In this document: in pieces, positions 44,936-56,879 of the stretch
How the letters are laid out: each line of letters starts with the position of its first letter
Numbering within the stretch: position 1 is the first letter of the stretch
Assembly (NCBI RefSeq): GCF_902686445.1
Contig: NC_062222.1
Coordinates: 131,137,035-131,201,034 of the forward strand
Origin: Sciurus carolinensis
Taxonomy: Eukaryota; Chordata; Mammalia; Rodentia; Sciuridae
DNA: 64,000 nt
Direction: 5' to 3'
Program-made: the position numbers and the translations under genes
Notes under the pieces: model-generated
The model's database searches: none
Told to the model about the DNA's origin: nothing
Seen by the model: the letters and a program-made list of their open reading frames with translations, nothing else

Positions 44936-45264
44936 GATTTCTTCACTACCTGCTCTACTGAGAATCAAGTTTGGCAATAATGCTCCCATTGGAAATTCAT
45001 GCTTTCCATAAAAGAATTGAGACCTCTTAACTTGTCTGCAGAACTAGCATGAATCTAGTGTTGGTTTGTGCTCTTCCCCACGTCCACCCTAACTTTGAAC
45101 ATCCCTTTTGCTTCTCAGGGAGAGACCACATGAGGCAGGGGAGTATGAGTCTGGGTCGAGTGCCCAGGTGATCAGTGAGTGCGGTGGAGACTTCACAAGC
45201 ACCCTGACCTCTCTCTGTCAGTTCTTACCTCCTCGCCAACCTCACAGGGATGTCTTAAGCATTA
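44936..45264. other. Unclassified sequence
   Basis: Nothing recognised. Confidence 0.4.
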
Positions 45265-45646
45265 TGTTAGTCAGCTTTTCATCACTGTGGCCAAGTGCAT
45301 GAGAACTAGGGGAACATATTTATTTTGGTTCATGTTTTTAGAGGATTAGTCCATGGTCGGCCAACTCCATGGCTCTGGGCCCAAGATCAGGCAGAACATC
45401 ATGGTGGAAGGGTGTGGTGGAAGGAAGCTGCTCCGTTCATGGTGGTCCAGGAAGTAGAGGGAAGAAAAGGAAGGGACTGCAGGGAAGATGAACCTTTCCA
45501 GGATGCACCCCCAGTGGCCTCCTCCTCCCCACAGGCTGCATTAGCCTAGAGTCACCACCCAGTTAGTCCATTCAAACTGGGATGGGCTGAGTGGGTTACA
45601 GCTCTCACAATCCCATCACTTCACCTCTGACCGCTTACTTCATAAC
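45265..45646 (-). mobile_element. MaLR (MST-like) solo LTR, antisense
   Basis: Starts 'tgttagtcagcttttcatca', includes 'caggcagaacatcatggtgg', 'ccagttagtccattcaaact' and 'cacttcacctctga', then a shortened end 'cttcataaca'. Close relative of the 51.6 and 26.9 kb copies. Confidence 0.82.
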
Positions 45647-46640
45647 AAGTATGAAGAAAATCCAAGGTTGGGGTGGAGCTGGAGAGTTGCGATGTGCCTC
45701 CAGATCAACCCCCATGAAGTCCTCAGTGCTGGAGTGGACAGCCTCCAGCTGCTGACCCCTCAGGGGCTGGTCTCTGCCATATGCGGCCATCTCACCCAGG
45801 GTCATGCTCTCCCCACACTGCCCACACGTAGTGATCAGTGAGAGAGCACAAAGACCCAGTCGTCTCTTCCTAAGGGACAACCTTGAAATGCCACTCCAGC
45901 TAGTTCCAGGGTTGCCCTCAGATTTGGCCAAAGTTGTCACAGGGTCCGCCCCTCAACTCAACCTCTCTCTCTGCCCCATCTTGTTTCATTCTTCTCTCTT
46001 CTACAGATGTGAATTCCAAGGATACACCTTGAAGAATACCCTGCACGCTCGACTCCATTCTGAAGCTGCTTCCAGGGAACCCACAGGCAGGGTGAGGCTG
46101 TGGTCCACATTGCTGGGAAGAACCCATCGATGCTTTAAACACTTGCACATGACATCGTCAACGAAATTTTCAGCTGGAACTTTAGTCTGCTCTGGGCTTG
46201 CTTGACAGCAGCTGCCGGAACCAGGGATGTTATGGAACATGAAAGGGATCACTGAGGGAAGAGCTCACAGTCCTGAGACCGCCCAAGACCTGAACTCAGA
46301 AGGGGCCTTGTTCAGCATACTTTTGCCAATTTGTGAAATATATCCAGACCTTTCTATTTCTGCCCTGGGGGAACTGCTTACCTCCTACCCAAGTGCCTTC
46401 ACAGGCAAATAAATAAATTCTACTCTGTTTCGGTTTGCTGTTTGGTGACCTTTGTTTCTTGTCTTTTCATCATCGTAAATCACAGGAGGGCTCACTCCCA
46501 TCACCAACCCACTACGTGCAGCACCTTGAGTTTTTGAGTCTCTTACTGGCAAGTCACATGCACCCTCCTCATCCTTCACCACAAACAGTTCCTATCCTGC
46601 CTACATCATGATAGTAATAATAGTATGTAGTATTTAAAAA
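45647..46640. other. Unclassified sequence
   Basis: Overlapping frames of 101 and 133 codons on opposite strands, no domain. Ends in an AAATAAATAAAT patch near 46408 without a recognisable SINE body. Confidence 0.4.
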
Positions 46641-46644
46641 ATAC

Positions 46645-46800
46645 TCACCAGTCTTTCTAGACCATTCACATACATTATTGATCCTCAAAACAACATCATG
46701 ATAGAGGTGTCATTGAAATCCACAGGATACAGGTTAAGAAAAAGTGGATCAGCTAACTTGCTTCACACCACACAAAGAGAGTAGTGGAACTGGAACCTCA
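46645..46800 (+). repeat. MIR SINE, sense
   Basis: 'cattattgatcctcaaaaca', 'aggttaagaaaaagtggatc' and 'gagtagtggaactggaacct' fit MIR. Confidence 0.6.
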
Positions 46801-47278
46801 TTACAAGTCTCTAGGACAGAAGGTCAACCTAAGGAACTATGCCACCACCAATTGACTCCATCCTGGTTCTCATCCCTCCAGGACTGCATACAGATCTGTT
46901 TTTATGGTTGCAGACAAAGCCTCTCAAATGCACAAATGAGCAGGTATAATATGCAACAGGGGAGGAAGAGATGGGAAAGAGCCAGGCAGAGGCAATCAAC
47001 AGCAAAGATCCCAGCCCACAGGGCACAACAGCAATCTATTTTAGGACAAACTGTCTTCTCTTCATCTAGACATTGGCCATCTCTCCTGCCTCTCCTGAGT
47101 GATTTCAGATCCACTCTGAATTTCTAGTCTTAGTGCTTGTTACCTTTAAACAAGGGTTTCTCCACCTCAGCATAATGGATATTTTGGGTTCTGTCATTCA
47201 TTGGGGGCTTTCCAGTGCATTGTGCATGATAAACAGTATTCCTGATTTCTGTCTACTAGAAGGATACCAAGAGTCCAC
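46801..47278. other. Unclassified sequence
   Basis: A 127-codon plus frame overlaps the MIR and has no domain. Confidence 0.4.
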
Positions 47279-47750
47279 TGTCTTTGTCCATTTTTGTTAC
47301 TATAACAGAATACCTGGTGCTGGGTAATGTATACTGAAAATAAGTTTATTAACTCACAGTTGTAGAGGGCTGGAAAGTTCAAGATCAGACAGCCTCTGAG
47401 GGTCTCTTTCCCTGTTATCAAGCAGCAGATATCATCACTTGGTGGAAATGTGTGCAAGAGTGGAGAGGATAGAAGAGAGAGAGGTCTCATGAAAGAGAGG
47501 AAGCAAAAGAGCAAGCAGAGTTGATTTCACTTTGTACCAACTGCTTTTTTGGCAACCAATCTAGTTCCTGGAGATCTGACTCATTCCTGCAAGATGGATT
47601 TTAATCCCATGCAAGGACGGTGCCCCATGACCTGATTACTTCCCACTAGTCCTGCCTCTTAAAGGTTCCACCACCTCAACACTGCTACATGGGGGACCAA
47701 GCTCCCAGCACACGGACCTTTGAAGGATAAATCATTTCCAAACCGTAGCA
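47279..47750 (-). mobile_element. MaLR (MST/THE-like) solo LTR, antisense
   Basis: 'tgtctttgtccatttttgtt', 'acctggtgctgggtaatgta', 'taactcacagttgtagaggg', 'gcaagatggattttaatccc' and 'aaaccgtagca' mark a THE/MST-type LTR in reverse orientation. About 470 bp, non-coding. Confidence 0.82.
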
Positions 47751-49320
47751 TGCATGCACTGCCTTTCCCAAGTCACACCCGTCAAAAATCTCTGAACTAT
47801 TCTGAAAATCCACTGAGACAACCTCACGGAAAGCCCGAGAATCACTGTAGCAGGTCCCTGCCCTGAGTGGGCACTTCCCCTCACTTCTTGACCCACTTAG
47901 GTTTAATCCCAGGAGCCAAGCCTCCCATCTCAGCATCTATTGAACTGTGATTGTCCCTCTCAATTGTTTTTATCAGGAGGCAGCCTCTTGACATCCAGGA
48001 CAGAAGTTATGTCCAGCCGGCAGGAGGAGGACCCCTGGGGGGGAGTGTCAAGCCTACTGGCCAGTTCTACATCATAACTGGTGCCTCCTGTCCAGTTCTG
48101 GTGGGTAGGAACTGTAGCCTGTCCACTCTCAGAGAAATTCCCGGGAAAGCATGGGACAAAACACAGGCTACTTGAATACTTAGTGTTTCTGGGCCAAACT
48201 CACTACTTTTTGACTGTAAAGTTTCTCAGACTTCCACTTTTCATTTTTAAGGAGGCACCCAGCATGTGGACACTTATTATTTTATTCCTACTGTGTCTGT
48301 CAGTGGCCATTTTAAAAAGCAGCATGAAGGGCCAAATAATAGGCTTAACTCTGTAAAGGGCCTTGCAAATGGCTTATTGACACAACTTCCAGGCAGGCAG
48401 AGCTGGCAGCCAAGACTCAGCGGAGCCCGAAAATGAATGTCCCAGGACTCTGGACCCAGGTCCAATCCTCCCCGCTTGAGGAACATGCTCCTCCTGAGGT
48501 CCCCCTTCTTCCTCCACCAACTCCCTGATGTAGCAGGTCAGGAGGGGCAGGGCATGCAGCCGTCCTGCTCCCGGGGTCTGACTGCGGATGAGACTCCTCT
48601 TGGATTATTACTAGGCTCTTCTCTTTTCAGTCGTTCACACTCATGTATCTGTGCATGGATAGAAAGAGACTGTACTTGGTGATCACAGAGCCCCTGGTTT
48701 CACTTTGGCTGTGTGTATGCAGAAGATCTCTTTACTCCTCTAGACTTTGATTCCTCTTCTGCAGATTGAAGCCTTAATATCCTGGGGTTTTGTGGTTTTG
48801 GAAAATTGTGCAGAGTCTAGAAGCCTCTCATTGGAGGGTTTATAGGAGTGGGTTGATGGTGCTGTGTTAATATGAAATACCAATAATGATGTGCATGAGT
48901 TCTTCTCCCCTGGGGACAGAGAGTCTGCCCTGAATACCTGACACTTTTATAATCCTAGGTAACAAGGCCAGGCTGTGAGCTCCTTCTTGGGATTAGAGTT
49001 TTCCTTTGAGTTAAGCATCTGATTCCCTGTTCCCTCTTTCCTGAAAGGAAAATGACAGAGTTCTCAAGGAGAAAGTACTTCAAACTTCACCCAGAGAGTC
49101 AATAAAAAATGACCCACCATGACCCTGAAACCACCTTGCAAATTGTGGTGCGCACACAAAAATAATCAAGGAAAAATAAAGACTCACTTCAATCATTTTT
49201 GATGCCAGGAAAGGATTCTGCCTCTGCTTTGGGAAAGGAGGTGAAGGCAGCTCTTCTGCCTCTATTTAATACTGCTAGCATTTCTTTGTCTGAAAGCAAG
49301 AAAGAAAATATTAATTGAGA
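47751..49320. other. Unclassified sequence
   Basis: No recognised repeat apart from possible scraps. Frames of 74-91 codons show no motif. No gene supported. Confidence 0.4.
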
Positions 49321-49324
49321 TCCT

Positions 49325-49480
49325 ATTACTCCCCTAGCTGGCCAGTCTCCATCATTTACAGGGTACCGTGTCTTCCATGTGAAAACGATGGGAGGTAGGC
49401 ACTATTATCCTTCTTATCCAAATTTCCATATTGAAAAAAAAAAAAAACTTCAGAGGCTCACAGTATATTCCCCCAAGGGG
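49325..49480 (+). repeat. MIR SINE, sense
   Basis: 'gatgggaggtaggcactatt' and 'atccttcttatccaaatttc' then an inserted A14 and 'cagaggctcacagtat' fit MIR with a homopolymer expansion in the middle. Confidence 0.65.
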
Positions 49481-50378
49481 GTTTCGAAGTGTGTATTCCA
49501 ATCTCAGCCCCTAATTTAAAATCCAATATTCTTTCTGTGATATCACATTGCTTCTTCATCTTACTTCAACTCTCAAATCTCTCTCACATTGTTTTAACAG
49601 GGTTTGAAAGTAGGGAGCCCTGCGTGATGCCAGAGAATGGATCTTGTCACTCACTAGATAGGGAATTTGATGTTAGGAATTGTGGCACCTGACCAAAAAT
49701 AATCCGGGCTCTTAAAGGCATTACAGACACAATATTCACAGAACAAAAGCTGGAAAAAAAAAAAGTTAATTAAAAAGGAGATGAGTCCTATTTCCTTGCC
49801 AAAGTACAACCTAACCTCTCCCAGCCCTTTGGCCTCATGCCTTCTGCCAAGATTCGATCTCCTATTTCATTCCTTTGGTTGTACATCTCTCGTTTCCTAC
49901 CTTTCTTAGTCTTAATTGGCTTTAAATTACAAATGTCAGATATCTGACTCAGACTAGTTGAAGTGAAAAGGAATTCCTTGGTTTATGTAACTAGGAAGTT
50001 CAGGCACAGAAAGGTCCTGGGATCTGTTTTTCTCTCCATGGCTCAACCCTGCGTGGTTGCATCCTCTAGAACATTCTTTTCATAGCCTACCTTCCTCTCT
50101 AAATCCACTTCTTCCTCCTTTTGCAAATGCAGTGGGAAAAGAATTTCACTCCCCAAGTCCACATATCAATTATAGGAAAGCCCCTGGCTGAGGCCAGCTG
50201 GCTATGTATGCACACCTGCAGCCAGTCTCTGCCCAGAGGTGGGGTGCTTACCCTGCTGGGGCCACATGTCTTCTCTTCAACTGGGACAAAGGACAGAACA
50301 ACTTTCATACCTTGTCAAGAGAACAGGGATTGAGAGAGGTGTTCCACAAAGGAATCAGAAGAAAACAGGATTCAAAAA
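49481..50378. other. Unclassified sequence
   Basis: No recognised repeat; overlapping 69-83 codon frames at 50100-50450 lack motifs. Confidence 0.4.
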
Positions 50379-50582
50379 CATGCTGGAGTGAACCAGACAT
50401 CATTACCTCATGTACACATATGACCATGACTGATGTGATCCTGCAATATGTATAATCAGAAAAATGAGAGATCACACTCCATTAATGTATGCTCTATCAA
50501 GACATATAAATGTATTCTACTGTCCTGTAGAACTAATTAGAACAAATAAAATTTAAAAATTTTAAAAAAAATCCATGCTGGA
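50379..50582 (+). mobile_element. Short L1 3' end with target duplication
   Basis: 'catgtacacatatgaccatg', 'tgtattctactgtcctgtag' and 'aactaattagaacaaataaa' form the last ~185 bp of the squirrel L1, ending in an A-tail. CATGCTGGA lies on both sides (50379-50387 and 50574-50582). Confidence 0.85.
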
Positions 50583-51534
50583 CCAGTGAAAAAACAATGT
50601 TAACTAGTACCATCTGCTAGTACCATTGTAACATAGGATAAGGTCATGATCTTCAGACTTTACCTAAGCCTCCCAAACTCTCCAGGGTATTGCTCCTGAT
50701 CAGACACAGAAATGCTTTCTAGATAGTACCACCAAGTCACAATAATATTCCAGCGTCACTCTGTTCCCTTGCAGGCCTTCCGGCCCCACAAGTCCTCCCT
50801 GCGCTCAGTGAACATTTGGAAGCCTAAGAACACCCATTCCTTCTGCCCATGGTCCACAAGCAAGGTGCTGTTCATTGCTCCTCGTGTGTCCACCCTGCCC
50901 CATGGCCTGATGCTAATCTGCAGAAGATGAATTTAGAGAGGCTGCTGCTTATTCATGAAACTCCGGAAGAGCTTTCCAGATGGAGAGGTACCAAACAAAC
51001 AACATCTTTTTTCTTTCTGGTTCCTATTTCATTTGCTGGTTCAAAGTAATTGCAAAAGATGAACCTGCATTCCTTCATCCAGAGCAAGTTGAGCTGATTC
51101 TGCATGAGAAGCCATAAATACTGGGGGAGAATTGCAATAAACTCCTCGTTCCTTCAGAGCTGGTTCTGGTGGAATGATACTAGTGAGAGCAATTTCAACA
51201 TACGTCATGATGAGTAAGACAGGAGATCTGAAGAAGATCCAGTGATCAGGGAGAGGATTGAAGGAAGAGCTGGTCCTACAGTCTCAAGAAAGAAGTGATG
51301 GCTAACGAAATCATACAAAAGAGCTATTCAGCCCATTGTTCTGCGCCCAGGGAGAGCAGTATTTCTACTCACGATTCTCAGGTTCTTCAAATCTGTTATT
51401 ACAAATATGATGCCCAAGTGACAGGAAAGAGCTTGAAGTGAGGGTTCGATCACAGCATTATGCTTGATCTATTCAGCTCAGTTTTTCAAAATAAACATTG
51501 GAAGTTCATCTGAAAACGCAATTTCTCCCTAACA
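50583..51534. other. Unclassified sequence
   Basis: Contains an acceptor-like 'tgttcccttgcag' at 50762-50774 followed by 51 open codons, which I do not consider enough for an exon. No repeat recognised. Confidence 0.4.
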
Positions 51535-52431
51535 TATATTAGTTAGCTTTTCATTGCTGTGATAAAATACCTGACAAAAACAACTTAGGGGAAAGAAACT
51601 TTACTGGGGCTCACAGTTTCAGAGTTTTCAGTCCACTGTCTTAGCAGCTTTTACATTGCTATGACCAAAAGATCTGACAAGAATAATTTTACAGGAGGAT
51701 AAGTTTGTGTAGGTCTCCTAGTTTCAGAAGTCTCAGTCCTTAGATGGCATCCTCCATTGCTCAGTGCTCAAGGTAAGGCAGAACATCATGGCAGAAGTGT
51801 GTGGTTGGAGGAAAGCAGCTGAAAACATAGCATCAGGCAGCAGAGAAAGAGACCTCCCCTCACCATGGACAAAATATAAACCCTAAAGTCACACCCCCAA
51901 GGATCCACCTTCTCCAGCTACACCCTACCAGCCTACAGTGGGCAACCAGTTAATCCCTATCAGTGGATTAAATAATTGATTAGGTTAAGGCTCTTATGAC
52001 CCAATCACTTGCCTCTAAACTTTCTTGCATTGTCTCACACATGAGCTTTGGGGGACACCTAACATGTAAGCCATGACACCATGGTGAACTAACTCCTTTG
52101 CTCTAGGCCTGAGGTAAGGCAGAGCATCATGGCGGAAGGGTATAGGCAAGGAAAGTTGTTCAGCTCATGATGACCAGGAAGTACAATGAACGAGAGTGAG
52201 GATTCAGAGACAGAATATAATTACTAAGGGAGTGTCCCCAGTGACCCACCTCCTCAGCCACACCCCACCTGCCTACAATTACCACCCAGTCTGTCCATTC
52301 AAATTACTAATCCATCAAATGGGTGATTCCACTGATGAGGGTACAACTCTCACAATCTAATCATTTCACCTCGGAACATACCTGCATTTACACAGGAGAT
52401 TTTCAGGGAACACCTCATGAAAACTGTAACA
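51535..52431 (-). mobile_element. MaLR solo LTR interrupted by another MaLR LTR
   Basis: The outer LTR starts near 51535 ('attagttagcttttcattgc'), breaks at 51636 after 'gagttttcagtcca', and resumes at 52079 with 'ccatggtgaactaactcctt'. It ends 'catgaaaactgtaaca'. Inside lies a full second LTR in the same orientation. Confidence 0.87.
51637..52078 (-). mobile_element. Inner MaLR solo LTR (nested), antisense
   Basis: Starts TG ('tgtcttagcagcttttacat') and ends CA ('aacatgtaagccatgaca'). It has all blocks of the family: 'aaggcagaacatcatggcag', 'ccagttaatccctatcagtg', 'acttgcctctaaactttctt'. CCA lies at both junctions, consistent with a decayed target duplication. Confidence 0.87.
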
Positions 52432-52955
52432 CTATAACCTCAGTCACTGAAGAAAGTCCCCTAACCAGTCAAAGAAAATCAAATAGCTCAATGTCCTCTA
52501 CTCTGTTTACCAGTGGGAATAGGGGTTCAATTTTGATCTCAATTATTAAACTTTACATACAAGTGCTTTTACATTCATTACTTCAAAGTTAGTTGAAAAT
52601 TAAGTGTTATTATTATACAGGATTTGAAAATGCAGAACTGAGATTCAGTGGGATAAATAGATATGGTCAGACTCCCAGGTAGACTCTGGTCTGGTAGATT
52701 CTAACTTCCTTGTCCTTTCCCCTAAAACCCTTTTTTGAGGGCTCTTGCTGTAAGGCCTCCCTTGACCCTAGTCTTCCAATTTGGCAGACGTGCTATATTT
52801 GGATACTACACTGAGGAAGATCAGTGGGCTACCACATTAAGCCAAGATTTTTTGAGTTTTTTAGCATCATCAATATGTTGAACTTTACAAGCACTAACCA
52901 ACTCTTCCAATGTTATAAAGGCACCATGTTTCACTTCATTTCAGTCTTCCAAACA
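52432..52955. repeat. MIR-like fragment in unassigned sequence
   Basis: 52540-52700 ('ttattattatacaggatttg', 'actgagattcagtgggataa') resembles a sense MIR. The remainder is unassigned. Confidence 0.4.
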
Positions 52956-52959
52956 TTTA

Positions 52960-53460
52960 TTTTACCTGGGTAAGTGGGCTGAACTCATTTTTTTCCAACA
53001 TGGTTTTAATGTTATTAATGTTGGAGACTCAAAGGCGTCTTCAAAATTAGTGCTGAGGGGAGGTCAAAGAAATGACTCTTTGGACACTGTGCCAGTTGGA
53101 TGCTCATTACCATACTAATGTTGCCCATGCAAAACCTTCAGTGACATCCTCCAACATATGCAAATATGCATTGGGAAAAATGGAAATGTGTGTTAATGAC
53201 ATAGAGGTTACACTGGCCTATTAACATCACAAATCCCCATTTACAGCCCACTTTTAATTTAAGTGATCTTTCTATTAGGAGGACCACTTATGAAGTTAAT
53301 CTGGAATGAAATCACAGCATGTCAATTAAAACGGTGTGACAGTGAGACCACCATCAATTGGTAACTCTTAGCAGATGTCTTAATTAGGCTTCTCGGTGGC
53401 AGATTGACCAACGACACTCTGTGAAAGTCATTTTCAAGTTTGCATCTGAGGCCTTTCCTT
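52960..53460. promoter_or_regulatory. Repeat-free TAAT-rich block, candidate conserved enhancer
   Basis: About 500 bp without recognised repeats, rich in homeodomain-type cores (TTAATGTTATTAATG at 53007 onward, GTCAATTAAAAC, CTTAATTAGGC) and with a perfect octamer ATGCAAAT at 53158-53165 embedded in CATATGCAAATATGCAT. Frames are all short. This composition is typical of developmental conserved non-coding elements, but conservation itself cannot be seen here. Confidence 0.35.
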
Positions 53461-55070
53461 CAAATTTTTTCTCGTTTTCTTCTTTCTGTTTAAATCCTAG
53501 CTGTTATGAGGCTTCCCTTTGTGCATTTTCTTCCTGTAGACTTGATTCTTTTTCTCCTTTCTTCTTACTATAAGAGAATTCCAGAGAGAATATCTTGCCC
53601 CTAGAGGTTCTACAAACCTTAATTTATTTGAAGTCTTTTGTTTTATCTTAAATATTCATTTGAAATTCACATTCTCCTCCTTAAAATAGCCAGGCTGATT
53701 TTAATATAAAAATTTTCAAAGTCATATACCGTGGAGTAAAATTGAAGCCATGTTATCATGTATCTCTGTTCTTGGTTAATGATATATACAGAAAGGGCCT
53801 CATAAACCTCAATTTGAAAAGTGCAAGTTTAGAAATACTTTGGAACCATCTAAATCTGAGTTCGAAACCAGATGCTGCTACTTACTGTGCATCCCATGGG
53901 ACAAGTTCCATAATCCAGATCGATCTCTAAGAATAGGGACTCTTCCTTCCTTCCCCCCATCACCCAGCTCGGCAAACGTGATCAGCATTCAGACGTGGGT
54001 TTTATTTTGGTTTTCAAAGTGAATGTTATTTCTATGTCTAAATTTATTTTTCTTTCTAAACTGGAGATGACAACTACATCCCAGTGTTTCAGAGAGCATT
54101 TTACATAATCATTTCCCCTTGTCAAATAATAATCCCCCCTAAAAGCAAATAATTACTTTATGATAAAGAAATGCCAAAGCAAATGAAGATGCTATTGAAT
54201 AAGTGTTTATGGTATCTCCTTGAAGAATCAGAATGAAAAGCCATGCACACAACCTGATTAGAAATGTAAGATGGAAGTGTCTCATGTTGTCACGGGCCAG
54301 GGAACAGCAAATGCTCGCTGCAAAGTAAGAAGTAAATAGTTTCCGGTGGGTCATATTGTCTTCAATGTAAATACTCTGCTATGTCATGTATCACAAAAAC
54401 AGTCCTAGGCAATGTTAAATGATCAGGAATAGGTAGCTGTGTTCCAATAAAACTTAAGTCACAAAAATAGGTGGCAGGTTGAATTTGATCACAGTCCTTT
54501 AAAATGTATAGACCCCACATATAAACTAAATCAAATTTTATAACCTTGAAATTGTCTTAGACAAGTTAAACTTTTGTTTTTAACTTTTAAGATAGCAGAG
54601 GAAATTAGTTTAAGCTAAAAAACATGCAAAACACCCAGTATCATCCAAAACACACCATGGGTCATCTCTAGGTATCAATGACAAGGAAAAGAACGTCTTT
54701 TCGTATACAAGACATGAGAGTCAGACCGCCCTCCTTGGATAAACTTGATTCCTGAATGTCTTGCACCAACTTCTGCAGTGCCTGGTTGGAGGTTGCAGGG
54801 CTGTTTCTGCTGGCTGTGAAGTCCAATGCAACACAGATTCCACAGTGTGGACCATTGTCTGATAGTCAGGAGAGACAGCTAAGTCAGGCCACACCACCTT
54901 GGTGAAGTCACTAATGTATTGTCCCAAACAGAAGACCATAACAACAAGAGATTAAAACTTGTTTCTCTTGGGTCCTCAGAGAAACAAGGAAGAAAATTCT
55001 GTGTCATGAGAAGAGGCAAAGCTCTTCATGTCTCAACAGTGATGTGGTGTCCAGTATAAATCGTAGGCAG
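53461..55070. other. Unclassified AT-rich sequence
   Basis: No recognised repeat; frames of 60-72 codons only. 54100-54420 also looks unique. Confidence 0.45.
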
Positions 55071-55074
55071 CTGC

Positions 55075-55330
55075 TGGGTGGAAGAGAAAAAGCATAGACT
55101 TTGGAGACAAAGATCCAAATTCAAATCTCAGTTTTTCCACTTGATTTGTGAAATTAAAGGACAAAGCTCTCAAATCCTTCTGAGCATCAGCTTCTGCATG
55201 TATGAGGATGACAAAATCCACACTGGGGGAGCGTGGTTGGTTGAGAGGTTCCAGTGAGCTGGCGTGTGAGCCAAGGCATGTTCAAAGCATAGGGAATGAC
55301 ACCTAGCACAGGTTCCACGAACATTCAGTT
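55075..55330 (-). repeat. MIR SINE, antisense
   Basis: 'agacaaagatccaaattcaa', 'atctcagtttttccacttga', 'ctgagcatcagcttctgcat' and 'atgacacctagcacaggttc' follow antisense MIR over most of its length. Confidence 0.7.
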
Positions 55331-56060
55331 CCCTGCTTCCCCATCTTGTTTCTCAAACAGCACACAAAATAAGACCTTTCCGCTGCTCTGGGCTAGACCA
55401 TCCATTTCCCCTGCTAACAAATGAGAGTGTTATCGCTCCTTCTCAGATGTAGAATTCTACTACTGGTATCACGCTTGCTGTCTCTTGATCCCTTTGCTAA
55501 TGTACCATTTTACCTTGAACTCTCCCACATCCTGCCCCTGCCCCTCCTCTGCCACCTTGCTGCAAAGTCAGGACTCAGTATTTGAAATATTGTTCCCATA
55601 TCCACAGACTTGCCCCGGAACATGCCGGTAGCCCTCACTCCTCAGGCTGTGCTATTTCTGAGTCCTCTCTTTACCTGTTTACAGTTATTCCACTTATTTA
55701 TCCAGCTGTTGCCTCAGTACTCTGTGTATCTACGTGTCTGTGTCTGTGTGTAAATAGATGCAAATTATACACACATATATGCTTTTTTCTAATTTTCTGA
55801 AATTTTGGTTTTGTAAATATTGTTATTTGGTAAATAAATAAGTTATTATCAAACAGGAAAATGCATTAATATATTTAACATATTTAAGAAAGCAACAACT
55901 TTCAGGCAAGGTGAAAAGCACATCCTTCTTCAACCTCTTGACAAGACATTTTAAATTCTGATTGCTTCTTGAATACTCATGAAAGCAGGCCAAATGAAAT
56001 TCTTTTCAATTTCCTACTTAATTTTCAACTTTTAGACAAAGCTCAATGCCTGAGGACTCT
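55331..56060. other. Unclassified sequence
   Basis: No recognised repeat or gene. Confidence 0.4.
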
Positions 56061-56064
56061 ACCT

Positions 56065-56440
56065 CTTCAGTTGATCTCATATACAAACATAGTTTGTTCC
56101 ATCCAAAACTCATGTGGAGATGTAATTGCCATTGCAAGAGTTTTGAGACAGGAGTCTCTCGTGAATTCCTTAATGTCATCATTACAGGAATGGGTTAGTT
56201 ATTGAAAAATGGTTTGTTTAAAGCAAGTTGTTCCCCTTCTCTCTCTTTTTCCAGCCATGCTCTCTCTTGCCATGTGATGTCTTCTGCCCAGGATGAGGCA
56301 GCATGAAGACCCTCACCAGGACACAGCTTTATAATCTTGGATTTACAAACCCTTATTCTGTGAGAAATTGATTTCTTTTCTTTTTAAATTACCCAGTCAG
56401 TGTTATTCTGTTACAGCAAGAGAAAACAGACTAAGATGAG
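56065..56440 (+). mobile_element. MST-type MaLR LTR, sense
   Basis: 'gatgtaattgccattgcaag', 'ttccagccatgctctctctt', 'gccatgtgatgtcttctgcc', 'taaattacccagtcagtgtt' and 'gagaaaacagactaag' give the MST order. The only clear sense MST copy in the window. Confidence 0.75.
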
Positions 56441-56879
56441 GCATCGATTTTAATCTTTTGGCCTAAGATATGGTTTGCAGAAACACAGGGTTGAATGTTC
56501 ACATTACCTGACTAAAATTTCAGTTTTTTATATCTGGGAACCAATATATGTGCTCAGAAATATCCAGGTTATATGTCAAGAGTCCACTGAATTCTTCGAA
56601 ATAATTATGATCCTAAGCAGAACTAAAAAAGACGAGGTGAGCAGAACTCAAAAACAGCTCCATCCAAGTCTGCTCCCTCTGGTTCCTAAGATGACCTCCC
56701 TGTAGCCAGAATTATCTTTATTCATTTCAAATCTGATGTTGTCCTTTCCGTGCATAACATACTCTAATGATTCGCTATAATTTGCAGCTGAACATTCAAA
56801 TTCCTTAGGATGACATAAAATTTCATCATTCATGCCTAAATTTATAACTTCATTCTCTAATATTTGCTTAAAAGTAAGG
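56441..56879. other. Unclassified sequence
   Basis: No recognised repeat; frames of 76 and 61 codons without motifs. Confidence 0.4.

Noticed and set aside
50762..50930. Exon-like segment: acceptor-like TGTTCCCTTGCAG followed by 51 open codons
   Set aside because: No matching donor before the stop, no recognised protein, and such acceptor-like strings occur often by chance.
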